A DNA stretch of 64,000 nucleotides from Zhaonella formicivorans (GCF_004353525.1 NZ_CP085524.1:1708142-1772141), one strand, 5' to 3'. Shown: positions 8,176 to 15,970, counted from the first letter of the stretch. Translations and numbers: made by a program. The notes: a model not told the origin generated them from the letters alone.

Positions 8176-8202
8176 TGAGTCAGAGAACCGTCCCCTGACT
8201 CA
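8176..8202. repeat. REP-like 27-bp element, copy 2 (inverted relative to copy 1)
   Basis: This is an exact reverse complement of the element at 5977-6003. It overlaps the 3' end of the cytochrome b6-like gene and supplies its last codons and stop. The two copies bracket the subunit IV and multiheme cytochrome genes. Confidence 0.85.
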
Positions 8203-8845
8203 CGCCCCCGTCTTTGCGGACGCGGTAAAAATGCCAGAGCATGAGCAGGAGCAACACTGCCGGCAAAACTATGCAGTGCCAAATATAAATCCTGATCCCG
8301 GCCGTACTGCCGCCGGGTTCACCACCGAAAACAATGGCATTAAGCATATCTCCTGCCAGGGGAAACCGGTTTAAAATTCCGCCAACGACATTTTGGGCTA
8401 AGACAGCCGTTTGATCTCCCAGGAGGAGATACCCCGTGAAGTCAAGAAGCACCGTGAGGATTAAGAGGGCTACGCCAATAACCCAGTTGCCTTCCCGGGG
8501 AGGACGGTATGCTCCGTGCATAAAGACACGGAGCATATGGCCAAAAACCAATACAACCATCAGCTGTCCCGCCCATTTATGGATGCCCCTGATTAACCAG
8601 CCATAAGCAATTACCTGGTCGATGGTAATTATGGAACCATACTGGAGAGCTGCTTCGCCGGGCGTATAATAAAACAATAGTAAAGTTCCGCTGGCAACCA
8701 AGACCAGGAACATGAAAGCAGACAGTCCTCCCAGGCAAAAAGTCGGACTGAAGCCGATTGTCCCCGCTTTAATCTTGCGGGGATGGAGGTGGGCTAGAAA
8801 ACTAAAGAATCCTCTTTTGCGGGTTTTATGCTTGTCTGTTTTCAT
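8180..8845 (-). CDS. Cytochrome b6-like subunit of a quinol-oxidising bc complex
   Basis: Integral membrane diheme b subunit, 221 residues with four helices. Two His pairs ligate the hemes: GIHKWAGQLMVVLVFGHMLRVF, and IWHCIVLPAVLLLLMLWHFYRVRKDGG. It corresponds to the N-terminal half of cytochrome b, as in b6. It follows the Rieske gene by 22 bp and would oxidise menaquinol, passing electrons through Rieske to the multiheme cytochrome. The C-terminal residues SQGTVL and the TGA stop come from the REP-like element at 8176-8202, so the native end may have been replaced; homologues commonly end near RKxGISGPL. Confidence 0.9.
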   Translation of the reverse strand: MKTDKHKTRKRGFFSFLAHLHPRKIKAGTIGFSPTFCLGGLSAFMFLVLVASGTLLLFYYTPGEAALQYGSIITIDQVIAYGWLIRGIHKWAGQLMVVLVFGHMLRVFMHGAYRPPREGNWVIGVALLILTVLLDFTGYLLLGDQTAVLAQNVVGGILNRFPLAGDMLNAIVFGGEPGGSTAGIRIYIWHCIVLPAVLLLLMLWHFYRVRKDGGVSQGTVL

Positions 8846-8867
8846 TTTGCCTTCCTTTCCGAAAGTT

Positions 8868-9311
8868 TCAAACCGCCAAACGGCTGTCCTTGGGCACTTG
8901 CTGCTTTAAATCTACCACAATATTGCCTTTGCCATCGACTGTAACCTGTACCGGTTTCAGGGGGGCTGCAGCAGGTCCTTCCAGTACGCTGCCGTCAAGG
9001 CCGTATTTGCTGTTATGACACGGGCAAATGAAGATGCCCCTACCCTCGTCCCATTCCACAACTGAGCATCCCAGGTGACTGCACCTGCTATTTAGGGCAA
9101 AGAATCCCCTCGCATCGCGCACCAGCCAAGCGCCATTTCCCTTGTACACACCGGGTGCAGGGTAGTCTTCAGGCCTGCCGAAAGAGATCATGCCTTCCTG
9201 TTCATCGCCTGTCTTGCTGGTCAGAAAGGACAGTGCATCTTTAAAAAGGAAGAAACCTAATATTGAAAAACATAGCGAAATAAATTTTCTGCGCGAAAAC
9301 TTGTTGTCCAT
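8868..9311 (-). CDS. Rieske iron-sulfur protein
   Basis: [2Fe-2S] subunit of the quinol-oxidising complex. The N-terminus MDNKFSRRKFISLCFSILGFFLF is a twin-arginine-type signal anchor. Cluster motifs are CSHLGC and CPCHNS near residues 75-100, each with Cys and His ligands plus the disulfide cysteines. Length is ~147 aa, normal for small bacterial Rieske proteins. ATG at 9311 is chosen over TTG at 9326 because of GCGAGTG spacing and the fit of the signal. It sits between the NrfD-like gene and cytochrome b6 in the same operon, which links reductase and bc-complex genes in one transcript. Confidence 0.94.
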   Translation of the reverse strand: MDNKFSRRKFISLCFSILGFFLFKDALSFLTSKTGDEQEGMISFGRPEDYPAPGVYKGNGAWLVRDARGFFALNSRCSHLGCSVVEWDEGRGIFICPCHNSKYGLDGSVLEGPAAAPLKPVQVTVDGKGNIVVDLKQQVPKDSRLAV

Positions 9312-9328
9312 TACTTTCACTCGCAATT

Positions 9329-10534
9329 TTAGGGTTTAAAAGGCAGATAGCGTTCGCCAATTTTATAAGCAAGGAGGATAAAACCCACAGCACCAACAAT
9401 AACCGCAGTTTCGCCCAGGCTTGGTATATAGGCTGCGTAGCTTGCCATTCCTGTAGTTTTGTCTATATATAAGATCTGACCGGAACTTACCATATGCAGA
9501 CGCATAAATACCATGCCCAAGATGACGGAAAGAGCTGCCGCCAGGTTGAATTTTTCCCCTTTCCCCCTGCTGATTAAAAGGAGCGCTAAAGGAAGCAGCA
9601 GTCCAATTCCCACCTCAAAGACCCAATATGTGGGGGCCAAGGGTCCTGTCAAAAGCGCCATTGCCGCCTGCTGTTGACCGGGCACCCCTCCGTACAGGGA
9701 GGTAACAACTTTCCAGAAAGTCAGCACTAAAACAGTCCCGACTTCTGCAGCCAAAAGAATGCTTAAGGTGCCCGATAGCTTCTTCAGCCTGTGCTTGAAC
9801 ATGCTCCCGTTTTGGCAAAAACCTTGCTGACGCTTACTTGCAATTCGACGTTGTAAAAACCATGCAAGGATAATAAGGACTGCAGTACCGGACATAATGG
9901 CCGTAACAATAATGTAGACCGGCCAGTAGGGACCGTACCAGAAAGGCTTGGCATTGACAAAGCCGAAAACTGAACCAAGGTTGGTAGTGGCAGCAATGGC
10001 TAAAATGAATGTGATAGTTCCCATAAGCCTGGCTGGATGTTCTTTATGCCTGAGCATAAAGTACAATTCCAGCATTAAGCCCACAAGGTAGATCCCGTAA
10101 ATAGTGCCCATCCACCAAATTCCCGAGTGGAAATTAGGCGAAAGCAGCACATATATCAGCCTGAAGGGGTGGCCAAGCTCAACTGCCAGCACCGCAAAAG
10201 CAGAAATTAGCACCACTACCGCCAGATAAATGGCCCGCTGCCCGATAATTTCAAATCTCTCAATTCCAAAGACGTGTCCCAGCGAAGATACCAGGCAAAG
10301 GCCGCTGCAGGTTACAGCCAGGAGCACGTAGCCGGCGATTAAGATCCCCCAGGGGACCGCATCGGTTGTTCCAAAGGCCTCTTCCCCCCGGACAAGGAGG
10401 TCAACCGCCCCTGCAAGTCCAATAGCGGTGAGCAGTGCAGGGATTAACCAGCCTGCCAGTACCATTAATGCCCTGAATTTTTCTACAGCGCCTATATTAT
10501 CTAACCTTTTGTCAGACACCAGATTAATGCTCAT
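9329..10534 (-). CDS. NrfD/PsrC-type polytopic membrane subunit
   Basis: 401 residues with about ten hydrophobic helices, no signal peptide and few charged loops, typical of NrfD/PsrC/PhsC-like quinone-interacting subunits. Its start (MSINLVSDKRLD) overlaps the iron-sulfur subunit stop by 4 bp (ATGA), implying translational coupling. It should exchange electrons between menaquinone and the PhsB-like ferredoxin subunit. Conserved-site residues cannot be checked by eye, so whether it oxidises or reduces quinone is open. Confidence 0.86.
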   Translation of the reverse strand: MSINLVSDKRLDNIGAVEKFRALMVLAGWLIPALLTAIGLAGAVDLLVRGEEAFGTTDAVPWGILIAGYVLLAVTCSGLCLVSSLGHVFGIERFEIIGQRAIYLAVVVLISAFAVLAVELGHPFRLIYVLLSPNFHSGIWWMGTIYGIYLVGLMLELYFMLRHKEHPARLMGTITFILAIAATTNLGSVFGFVNAKPFWYGPYWPVYIIVTAIMSGTAVLIILAWFLQRRIASKRQQGFCQNGSMFKHRLKKLSGTLSILLAAEVGTVLVLTFWKVVTSLYGGVPGQQQAAMALLTGPLAPTYWVFEVGIGLLLPLALLLISRGKGEKFNLAAALSVILGMVFMRLHMVSSGQILYIDKTTGMASYAAYIPSLGETAVIVGAVGFILLAYKIGERYLPFKP

Positions 10535-11109
10535 GGCGCAATGCCCCCTTTGTCTACAGGACTGTCATAAACATAGTAGACATTTGGCTGCGTATTGGCT
10601 TGGGGCAGCTGTACCACTGCCCGGTGCTTCCTAAGCAGCCTGGAAACTTGGCTGTCCGGGTCATTTAAGTCACCGAACACCCTTGCTCCGCCCACACAGG
10701 TGCTGACGCAGGCGGGCTGCAGTCCTTCTTTCAGCCGGTGCACACACATGGTACATTTATCCGCCGTCTTTTCTTCGGGGTGATAGTAACGGGCGTTGTA
10801 GGGACAAGCCACCATACAGTATTTGCAGCCAATGCATTTTTTCTTGTTGACCAGCACTATTCCCTCCTCAGTCTGATAAGAAGCCCCGGTAGGGCACACA
10901 TTGACGCAGGGCGCGTTACCGCAGTGCATACAGTTGCCAGGCAGGAAGTCGGTTATCAGATCCGGGAATTTGCCCTTGGGCCCGTCCTTGGTTATCCAGT
11001 TTCTGCTTTTGCCGAGAGGAACTTCATTTTCCGCCCAGCAGCCCACTTGGCAGGCTTTGCAGTCAATACATCTGTAGACCAGCATTACAAAACCGTACCG
11101 CTTGCTCAT
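10531..11109 (-). CDS. Four-cluster ferredoxin subunit (PhsB/PsrB/DmsB type)
   Basis: 192 residues with cysteine groups CIDCKACQVGCW, CMHCGNAPCVNVCPTGA, CIGCKYCMVACPYNA and CTMCVHRLKEGLQPACVSTC, the standard set for four [4Fe-4S] clusters in molybdenum oxidoreductase beta subunits. It wires the catalytic subunit to the NrfD-like subunit. Start and stop each overlap their neighbours by 4 bp. Confidence 0.93.
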   Translation of the reverse strand: MSKRYGFVMLVYRCIDCKACQVGCWAENEVPLGKSRNWITKDGPKGKFPDLITDFLPGNCMHCGNAPCVNVCPTGASYQTEEGIVLVNKKKCIGCKYCMVACPYNARYYHPEEKTADKCTMCVHRLKEGLQPACVSTCVGGARVFGDLNDPDSQVSRLLRKHRAVVQLPQANTQPNVYYVYDSPVDKGGIAP

Positions 11110-13346
11110 GCGCTCTCACCCCCAAGGTAAGGCCTGACTGTAACGAAAGTTTCACTCAGCGCCTGACACCCGGTAACAGGGTCGGTGTGAGTTTCATGCA
11201 AACTTGAGTTGCTGGCCCCTTTGCCATAAGTGGTCTTCAAAGCCTTGCTGAGGTGCCCGAAACCTGCCGCCATAAATACGCAGTCCGGCCTGATACCTTC
11301 AGTCACATATGCCTTATTTATCACCTTGCCCACAGGGCTTTCAACGATCACAGGCTGCCCGTCTTTAATCCCCAGCTGCTTAGCTGCTTCCGCATTAATC
11401 CATACCGGGTTGTCGGGAGTTAATAGCGACAGCCAGAGATTGTTTTGGGTGCTGAACTGAGTATGCTGGGCTACCTTGCCGCTTAGCAAGTAGAATTTCC
11501 CCACAGGTGGCGCAGGGGGCTCCTGCCAAGCAGGGACCGGATTTTCTCCGGAGTTCGCCAAAGTCGAAGAACTGATCTCGATTTTGTTGCTGGCCGTCTG
11601 TAAGTAATAAGGATCGTGGTGCTCCTCCTGCAATTCAGCCCAGCCCTTTTCCAGCAGTTCTTCAAAACTAATCCCTACAGGCGCCAACTGTGCTTTGATG
11701 ACATCCCGCTCGTCCTGATATGGGAAATAGTCCCCGAGGCCCAGCCGTTCGCCTAATTCTTTCAGGATCATCAGCCCGCTCTTGGTATCATATAAAGGCT
11801 CCACCGCTGGACGGCGCAAAAATACCCTGTTGCCCGCCACAGACAGCGGGTCCCACCGCTCCAGGTAAGTGGACTCAGGCAAAATAACATCAGCATAATA
11901 AGCGGTGTCGTTGGGAATCACATCGATGACAGCCAGGAAATCCAGGTTTTTCAAAGCTGTCAATGTCTTTCTCCTCTCCGGAATGGACATCAGGGGGTTT
12001 TGCCGGTAGACCAGCCAGCCTTTGCCTTGATATGGCTCACCCGTAAGCAGCGCGTCCCTGATATCCTGAATGACACCGTATTTCAATGGGACAAGGGGAT
12101 GCTTCCAGGGCACTCCGTCCAGCCTCGGCGCGGTAACTGTGGGGTAAGGCGGCTGTGGAAGGGAACCCAAAGCGCTGCCTTCTTCCGGCACAGGCTGAAG
12201 CCCTCCCGGCGCAGCCCAGTTGCCCACCAGGGCATTGAGAATGGCAACGGTGCGTTCAGTCTGGAAAGAATTGACGAAGTTTGAAGTCCGCCAGTTTGGG
12301 TGTACTACTGCTGCCGGAGCTGCCGCCGCAAATTCCCTGGCTATCCTCCTGATGGTTTCTGCCGGGATGTCACACCTCTGGGCAGCCCATTCCGGTGAAT
12401 AAGGTTCAACAGCTTTGGCAAATTCCTCAAACCCGACTGTATGTTGTTGAATAAACTCCTGATTATACAGTTTCTCCTTGATGATGACATGGCCCATGGC
12501 CAGAAAGAAAGCCAAATCGGTTCCGGGCCGGATGGGCAGCCATTCCGCTGCTTTGGAGGCGGTAATTGTAAACCTGGGGTCCAGCATCACAATCTTTCCT
12601 CCCCTGGCGGCAAAATCCATCATGCGCTGGGTTTCGGAGTTGGAAATAGCTTCAGCCAGGTTCCGCCCGGCGTAAATAATATATTTGCAGTTTTCATAGT
12701 CCACTACCGGTTGAGCTACGCCGTAAGTAAACAGAAAAGCTATAGTCATGGCATTGAAACAGAGGCTGCGTTGTGTACCGTAGTTAGGCGTCCCGTAAGC
12801 CTTCAGCAAATTTTCAAAATACGGCTGAGTTAAATTATGGGTGGAACTCATAATCATGGCCTCAGGCCCGTACTGCTCTTTAATGCGCTGCATCTGCTCG
12901 GCGGTAAAGTCCAATGCTTCCTTCCAGGATACCCGGCGAAACTTTCCGCTCCCCCGCTCCCCAACCCGGATCATGGGAAATTTCAACCGGTCGGGGTCAT
13001 ATAACAGCTTAATTCCCGCGTTGCCGCGGGGACAAAGTTTGCCGCGGGAATTGATATTTTCCGGGTTTCCTTCCAGTTTTTTCACCATGCCGTCTTCCAC
13101 GGTAGCAATTATCCCACAGCGCCACACGCACATTTCACACACGCTGGGGACCTTATTCACTCCTTTTTTAGCTGCTGTTGCTGTCGTTTCTTCCGCCTTT
13201 CCCCCGGCAAAACTCATTTTTTGCAGCATGGCCCAGGAGAAAACAGCGCCGCTGCCGATCAGAAACTGCCTGCGGCTGAACTCTTTTCTCCAGAAAAAAG
13301 ACTCTCCTATGGAAGGTAAATCAGCAATATGCTTATCCTTGGCCAC
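11106..13346 (-). CDS. Molybdopterin catalytic subunit, thiosulfate/polysulfide reductase-like
   Basis: 746-residue DMSO-reductase-family enzyme exported by a Tat signal (FSRRQFLIGSGAVFSWAML). The N-terminal [4Fe-4S] motif is CEMCVWRCGI...KLCPRGN, and the molybdenum ligand region reads TQRSLCFNAMT, suggesting Cys ligation as in PhsA/PsrA. The C-terminal dinucleotide-binding domain ends SGKVAQHTQFSTQNN...DPVTGCQALSETFVTVRP. The GTG start at 13346 follows GGGGGTG. It lies directly after two YeeE-like transporter subunits, which supports a sulfur-compound substrate. Tetrathionate, polysulfide, arsenate or another oxyanion cannot be excluded. The enzyme faces outside the membrane. Confidence 0.86.
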   Translation of the reverse strand: MAKDKHIADLPSIGESFFWRKEFSRRQFLIGSGAVFSWAMLQKMSFAGGKAEETTATAAKKGVNKVPSVCEMCVWRCGIIATVEDGMVKKLEGNPENINSRGKLCPRGNAGIKLLYDPDRLKFPMIRVGERGSGKFRRVSWKEALDFTAEQMQRIKEQYGPEAMIMSSTHNLTQPYFENLLKAYGTPNYGTQRSLCFNAMTIAFLFTYGVAQPVVDYENCKYIIYAGRNLAEAISNSETQRMMDFAARGGKIVMLDPRFTITASKAAEWLPIRPGTDLAFFLAMGHVIIKEKLYNQEFIQQHTVGFEEFAKAVEPYSPEWAAQRCDIPAETIRRIAREFAAAAPAAVVHPNWRTSNFVNSFQTERTVAILNALVGNWAAPGGLQPVPEEGSALGSLPQPPYPTVTAPRLDGVPWKHPLVPLKYGVIQDIRDALLTGEPYQGKGWLVYRQNPLMSIPERRKTLTALKNLDFLAVIDVIPNDTAYYADVILPESTYLERWDPLSVAGNRVFLRRPAVEPLYDTKSGLMILKELGERLGLGDYFPYQDERDVIKAQLAPVGISFEELLEKGWAELQEEHHDPYYLQTASNKIEISSSTLANSGENPVPAWQEPPAPPVGKFYLLSGKVAQHTQFSTQNNLWLSLLTPDNPVWINAEAAKQLGIKDGQPVIVESPVGKVINKAYVTEGIRPDCVFMAAGFGHLSKALKTTYGKGASNSSLHETHTDPVTGCQALSETFVTVRPYLGGESA

Positions 13347-13358
13347 TGGTGCACCCCC

Positions 13359-13892
13359 TTATAAGTTGTTCTTTTCCAGGACATAGAAAAAAGTCAGGCA
13401 CATCAGGACCCACAACGACACTAGAAGCCCGGAATTCACATTTAAGACATCGCCAAAAGTTACACTGCCCCAATTAGCCAGTTTATTAATAGGTATAAAT
13501 ACTTGTTCGTAGGTAAGTCCGAAAATCAAGGCCCCCGTCAGGAAACCCAGCAAACCGGGAACAAGGTAGTCAATCTGTCCGCTGCCGCCACCGGCGACAC
13601 AGGTACCCGGTCAGAAGCCGGCAACAGCCATACCTACACCGAAGATAATACCGCCGATCAGGTTTCCTGCCAAATAAGTTTCATTTACTTTGGTCATTTC
13701 CAGCACACCCAGCCAGTTCAGGCCGTAAACTCCTACCATGCCTACGCATAAACCGGTCATCATGAATTTCAAAACAGTCAGATCTTTAAACCGGAACACA
13801 TTGCTAATAGTTGCATACTGGGTTAAACCGCCTTTTTGCAGGGCCCAGCCAAACCCAAAACCTAAGATCAGCGCCCAAAGGATGCCTTCCAT
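13359..13892 (-). CDS. YeeE/YedE (TsuA-like) sulfur-compound transporter, C-terminal half, predicted selenoprotein
   Basis: Read as one frame with TGA at 13611-13613 as selenocysteine, the protein has 177 residues: ...GIIFGVGMAVAGF-U-PGTCVAGGGSGQIDYLVPGLLGF..., followed by two more helices and LWVLMCLTFFYVLEKNNL. In YeeE/YedE proteins this site is G-[YF]-C-P-G-T, and TsuA cysteines of this type act in thiosulfate passage. The TGA replaces exactly that cysteine and the frame continues without any other lesion. A SECIS-like hairpin starts nine bases after the TGA. ATG at 13892 overlaps the upstream half's stop (TGATG). Without Sec insertion this would be a 93-residue truncated product. The alternative is a recent nonsense mutation. 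Confidence 0.85.
13575..13602 (-). promoter_or_regulatory. SECIS-like hairpin downstream of in-frame UGA
   Basis: On the minus strand CUGU (13602-13599) pairs with ACAG (13578-13575) and inner GCCG (13595-13592) pairs with CGGC (13587-13584), leaving apical loop GUGG. The first loop base is the 20th nucleotide after the UGA. An apical G/U loop at about this distance is what bacterial SelB recognition requires. Confidence 0.65.
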
Positions 13893-14425
13893 CAACGCCA
13901 CCTCCCGCGGAACATGATTAAGCTAGTCAGAATTCCTGAAGCAAACAACCCGGCTATAAAGAGGAATCCGGCCGGCGCCAGCTGCAAGGAACCGGCAATG
14001 GCCAAACCGCTGGTACATCCGCCTGCAATCCCAGCCCCGTATTCCAGGATAATACCTCCCAGAAAAGCTAATACCCAACGTTTCCATACGCTGCTGCCAT
14101 GATTTTCTTTCCAGTGGTCCGGTATGGATTTCCACTTAAGTTGCCCTGAAGAAGCGGCTGCCACCATGGCTCCCAAAAATACGCCTATCATCAGGATCAC
14201 TTGCCAAGTAATTGCAGCCGGCATGATATATTTAAAATACATGCTTTCAGCAACTTTGCTGCTGAAAGCCCCCGCGATTAAACCTGCCAAATTCTCGAAC
14301 GAGCCGGAGGCGCCAAGCAATTGGTCAGCAAATAAAAGCCCCAACACATAGACCAGTCCCAGCAAAACTCCGGCGCTGTAAGGCGACCACCTGGGTTTTT
14401 TCAGCTGCTCAATTAACCAGTTCAC
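13892..14425 (-). CDS. YeeE/YedE (TsuA-like) sulfur-compound transporter, N-terminal half
   Basis: 177 residues with about five membrane helices and the family motif GAGIAGGCTSGLAIAGSLQLAPAGFLFIAGLF near residues 130-160, whose Cys matches one of the essential cysteines of YeeE transporters. Fused TsuA/YeeE proteins contain both halves in one chain of about 350 residues; here they are separate coupled genes. It overlaps the triheme cytochrome gene by 4 bp. It probably imports thiosulfate or a related sulfur species for, or exchanges product with, the adjacent reductase. Selenium-compound transport is an alternative because YedE relatives occur with selenium genes. Confidence 0.87.
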   Translation of the reverse strand: MNWLIEQLKKPRWSPYSAGVLLGLVYVLGLLFADQLLGASGSFENLAGLIAGAFSSKVAESMYFKYIMPAAITWQVILMIGVFLGAMVAAASSGQLKWKSIPDHWKENHGSSVWKRWVLAFLGGIILEYGAGIAGGCTSGLAIAGSLQLAPAGFLFIAGLFASGILTSLIMFRGRWR

Positions 14426-15225
14426 TGTTTTTCATCCCCCTTGTCAGGACTTGCAACCAACTTGGATAAAATCCGCTCTCCTCCTGGCCGGGCCAGGATG
14501 CTGTCGATGACATCAAGCTCATCATAAGAGAGACCTAACTTGGTAAAGCCAATTGTCCCCCCGGCTTCTTCTCTGGCAGCTGTCAACTCCCTGGAAGCAA
14601 AGACAATCCGCTGCAGGTCATATTTCCAGACGAGATACAGCAGCACAAGCAAAATACCAGCGTTTAAAATGATAAGGATGATATTGCCTTTATTCCTTTC
14701 CAGCCCCTGGAACTTTAGCAGTTCTCTTTCATAATCTATCAAGTCTTTTTCCGGCACTTTTTCAGCGGGAACCAGCTCCAGTTTGGCCGCCTGGCCGCTA
14801 TTACCTCCACCTGAGGCACCTCCCCCACTGCTAGCGGCAGTCAAAGTGGCGCCATAGACCTTAGCTTTTTCCTCAAGGTCGGTTACATGACAGCTGCCAC
14901 AGCTACCCTGGATATCAGCAAAAGGCTCTTTAAGTCCCTGGTGGGCCTTGGTCTTATCCATAGAGCTGACAACTCCGCCATGGCAAAATTCACAAAAGTC
15001 GCCAAAGGCGTGGTTGATATGCCAATCGCCCGAATTTGCTACGGAATTTGCACCCTTTACTTCATGACAGCTTTTACATGATGACAGTGAAGCGCCACAA
15101 GCGGCCCGGGCATCTTCAGGGTAAAAAAACAGAGACAATACCAATACACAAAACAGCGCTACTGCAAATTTCAACAACCCTTCTTTTTGCAAAACAAAAT
15201 TGCACCTCCTAGCTAAATTTTTCAC
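14422..15225 (-). CDS. Triheme membrane-anchored cytochrome c
   Basis: 267 residues: signal sequence (FAVALFCVLVLSLFF), three heme motifs CKSCH, CEFCH and CGSCH within about residues 50-115, a Gly/Ser linker (SSGGGASGGGNSG), a single transmembrane helix (IILIILNAGILLVLLYLVW) and a 75-residue cytoplasmic tail. It is the first gene of the sulfur-respiration operon. It probably transfers electrons at the outer membrane face to or from the reductase or bc complex. The long cytoplasmic tail has no motif I recognise. Confidence 0.84.
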   Translation of the reverse strand: MKNLARRCNFVLQKEGLLKFAVALFCVLVLSLFFYPEDARAACGASLSSCKSCHEVKGANSVANSGDWHINHAFGDFCEFCHGGVVSSMDKTKAHQGLKEPFADIQGSCGSCHVTDLEEKAKVYGATLTAASSGGGASGGGNSGQAAKLELVPAEKVPEKDLIDYERELLKFQGLERNKGNIILIILNAGILLVLLYLVWKYDLQRIVFASRELTAAREEAGGTIGFTKLGLSYDELDVIDSILARPGGERILSKLVASPDKGDEKQ

Positions 15226-15721
15226 TTAGTTAAAACCAAATGACCTTTTTACCGCCAACATATCCCTCCTTTCCATGGACCTGCTTTTATAAGTCTTTCT
15301 ACAACGAAATCCAGCCAGCTTTGCACTCGGCTGCACAAATTAGTATATACTAAATGTTTTTTTCGTTTAGCCTACTATTATAAAAATATTACACATGGGG
15401 CGATAAATTCCTGCTGTTCCATAAATTTATTTATTAAGATAATGCAATAATTTTAACGTTATATCCGGCTTTGTTAACATTGTTCTGAAAATGAAACGAT
15501 GTGGGCTGCTGCGCGGTACATGTAAAAAAGGCAGGAAAAATTGGACGGGGATGAACTTGACGGGAATTAAACCATTCCAGTACAATAAAATAAGTAAAGT
15601 AAAATTAAAATTAAATATTTTCCTCCCCAGCCGGTTTAAACCAGGTATTTTTGGCAAGTATATAAATACTAATAATACCTGACATCCCGGAGCGAATGTT
15701 AAGTTTGGGGAGGTGAAGGCG
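15226..15721. promoter_or_regulatory. Divergent intergenic region with palindromes
   Basis: No gene is credible here; frames are short and AT-rich. It holds a perfect 14-bp palindrome TTAGTATATACTAA at 15340-15353, upstream of the minus-strand respiratory operon, and a spaced inverted repeat CAGGTATT/AATACCTG at 15642-15649 and 15674-15681 next to the plus-strand Cys-rich gene. TATAAT-like boxes occur, but I cannot assign a convincing -35 partner. Confidence 0.45.
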
Positions 15722-15880
15722 TTGGCTTATATTTGCCCCGACTGCGGAAAAACTGCAAAACTGCCGGACTTTTGCTGCGGTCGCTCCATGGTCAGCAAAG
15801 GCAGCTTTGTCTGTAAATCCTGCGGTAGGAGCCAAGCTGCTTCCGGCAGTTGTTGCAATCAACCCATGGTTCAAATTTAA
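15722..15880 (+). CDS. Small Cys-rich double zinc-ribbon protein
   Basis: 52 residues: AYICPDCGKTAKLPDFCCG, then FVCKSCGRSQAASGSCCNQPM. Two similar halves each contain CPxCG or CKxCG followed by a CC pair, suggesting two metal or iron-sulfur knuckles made by internal duplication. The TTG start at 15722 lies eight bases after GGGGAGG. A hairpin follows the stop. It is divergent from the respiratory operon. No known family is recognised. Confidence 0.72.
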   Translation: MAYICPDCGKTAKLPDFCCGRSMVSKGSFVCKSCGRSQAASGSCCNQPMVQI

Positions 15881-15888
15881 GCCCTTAG

Positions 15889-15920
15889 CCAGCTTCCCTG
15901 CGGGAAGCTGGTCTATTTTC
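15889..15920 (+). terminator. Intrinsic terminator after Cys-rich gene
   Basis: CCAGCTTCCC and GGGAAGCTGG form a perfect stem with a TGC loop, followed by TCTATTTTC. Confidence 0.75.
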
Positions 15921-15970
15921 TGGGTTTGAAATATATTTGATTTCCTAAAATTTATAAAGGAGGTTCATGG

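Noticed and set aside
13359-13901. Reading the two reading frames either side of the TGA at 13611 as two separate genes or a frameshifted pseudogene
   Set aside because: The frame is the same on both sides, the TGA replaces precisely the conserved Cys, codon structure is intact after it, and a SECIS-like hairpin follows.
15427-15657. Hydrophobic 76-codon minus-strand frame upstream of the respiratory operon
   Set aside because: AT-rich, no SD, lies across a divergent regulatory region.
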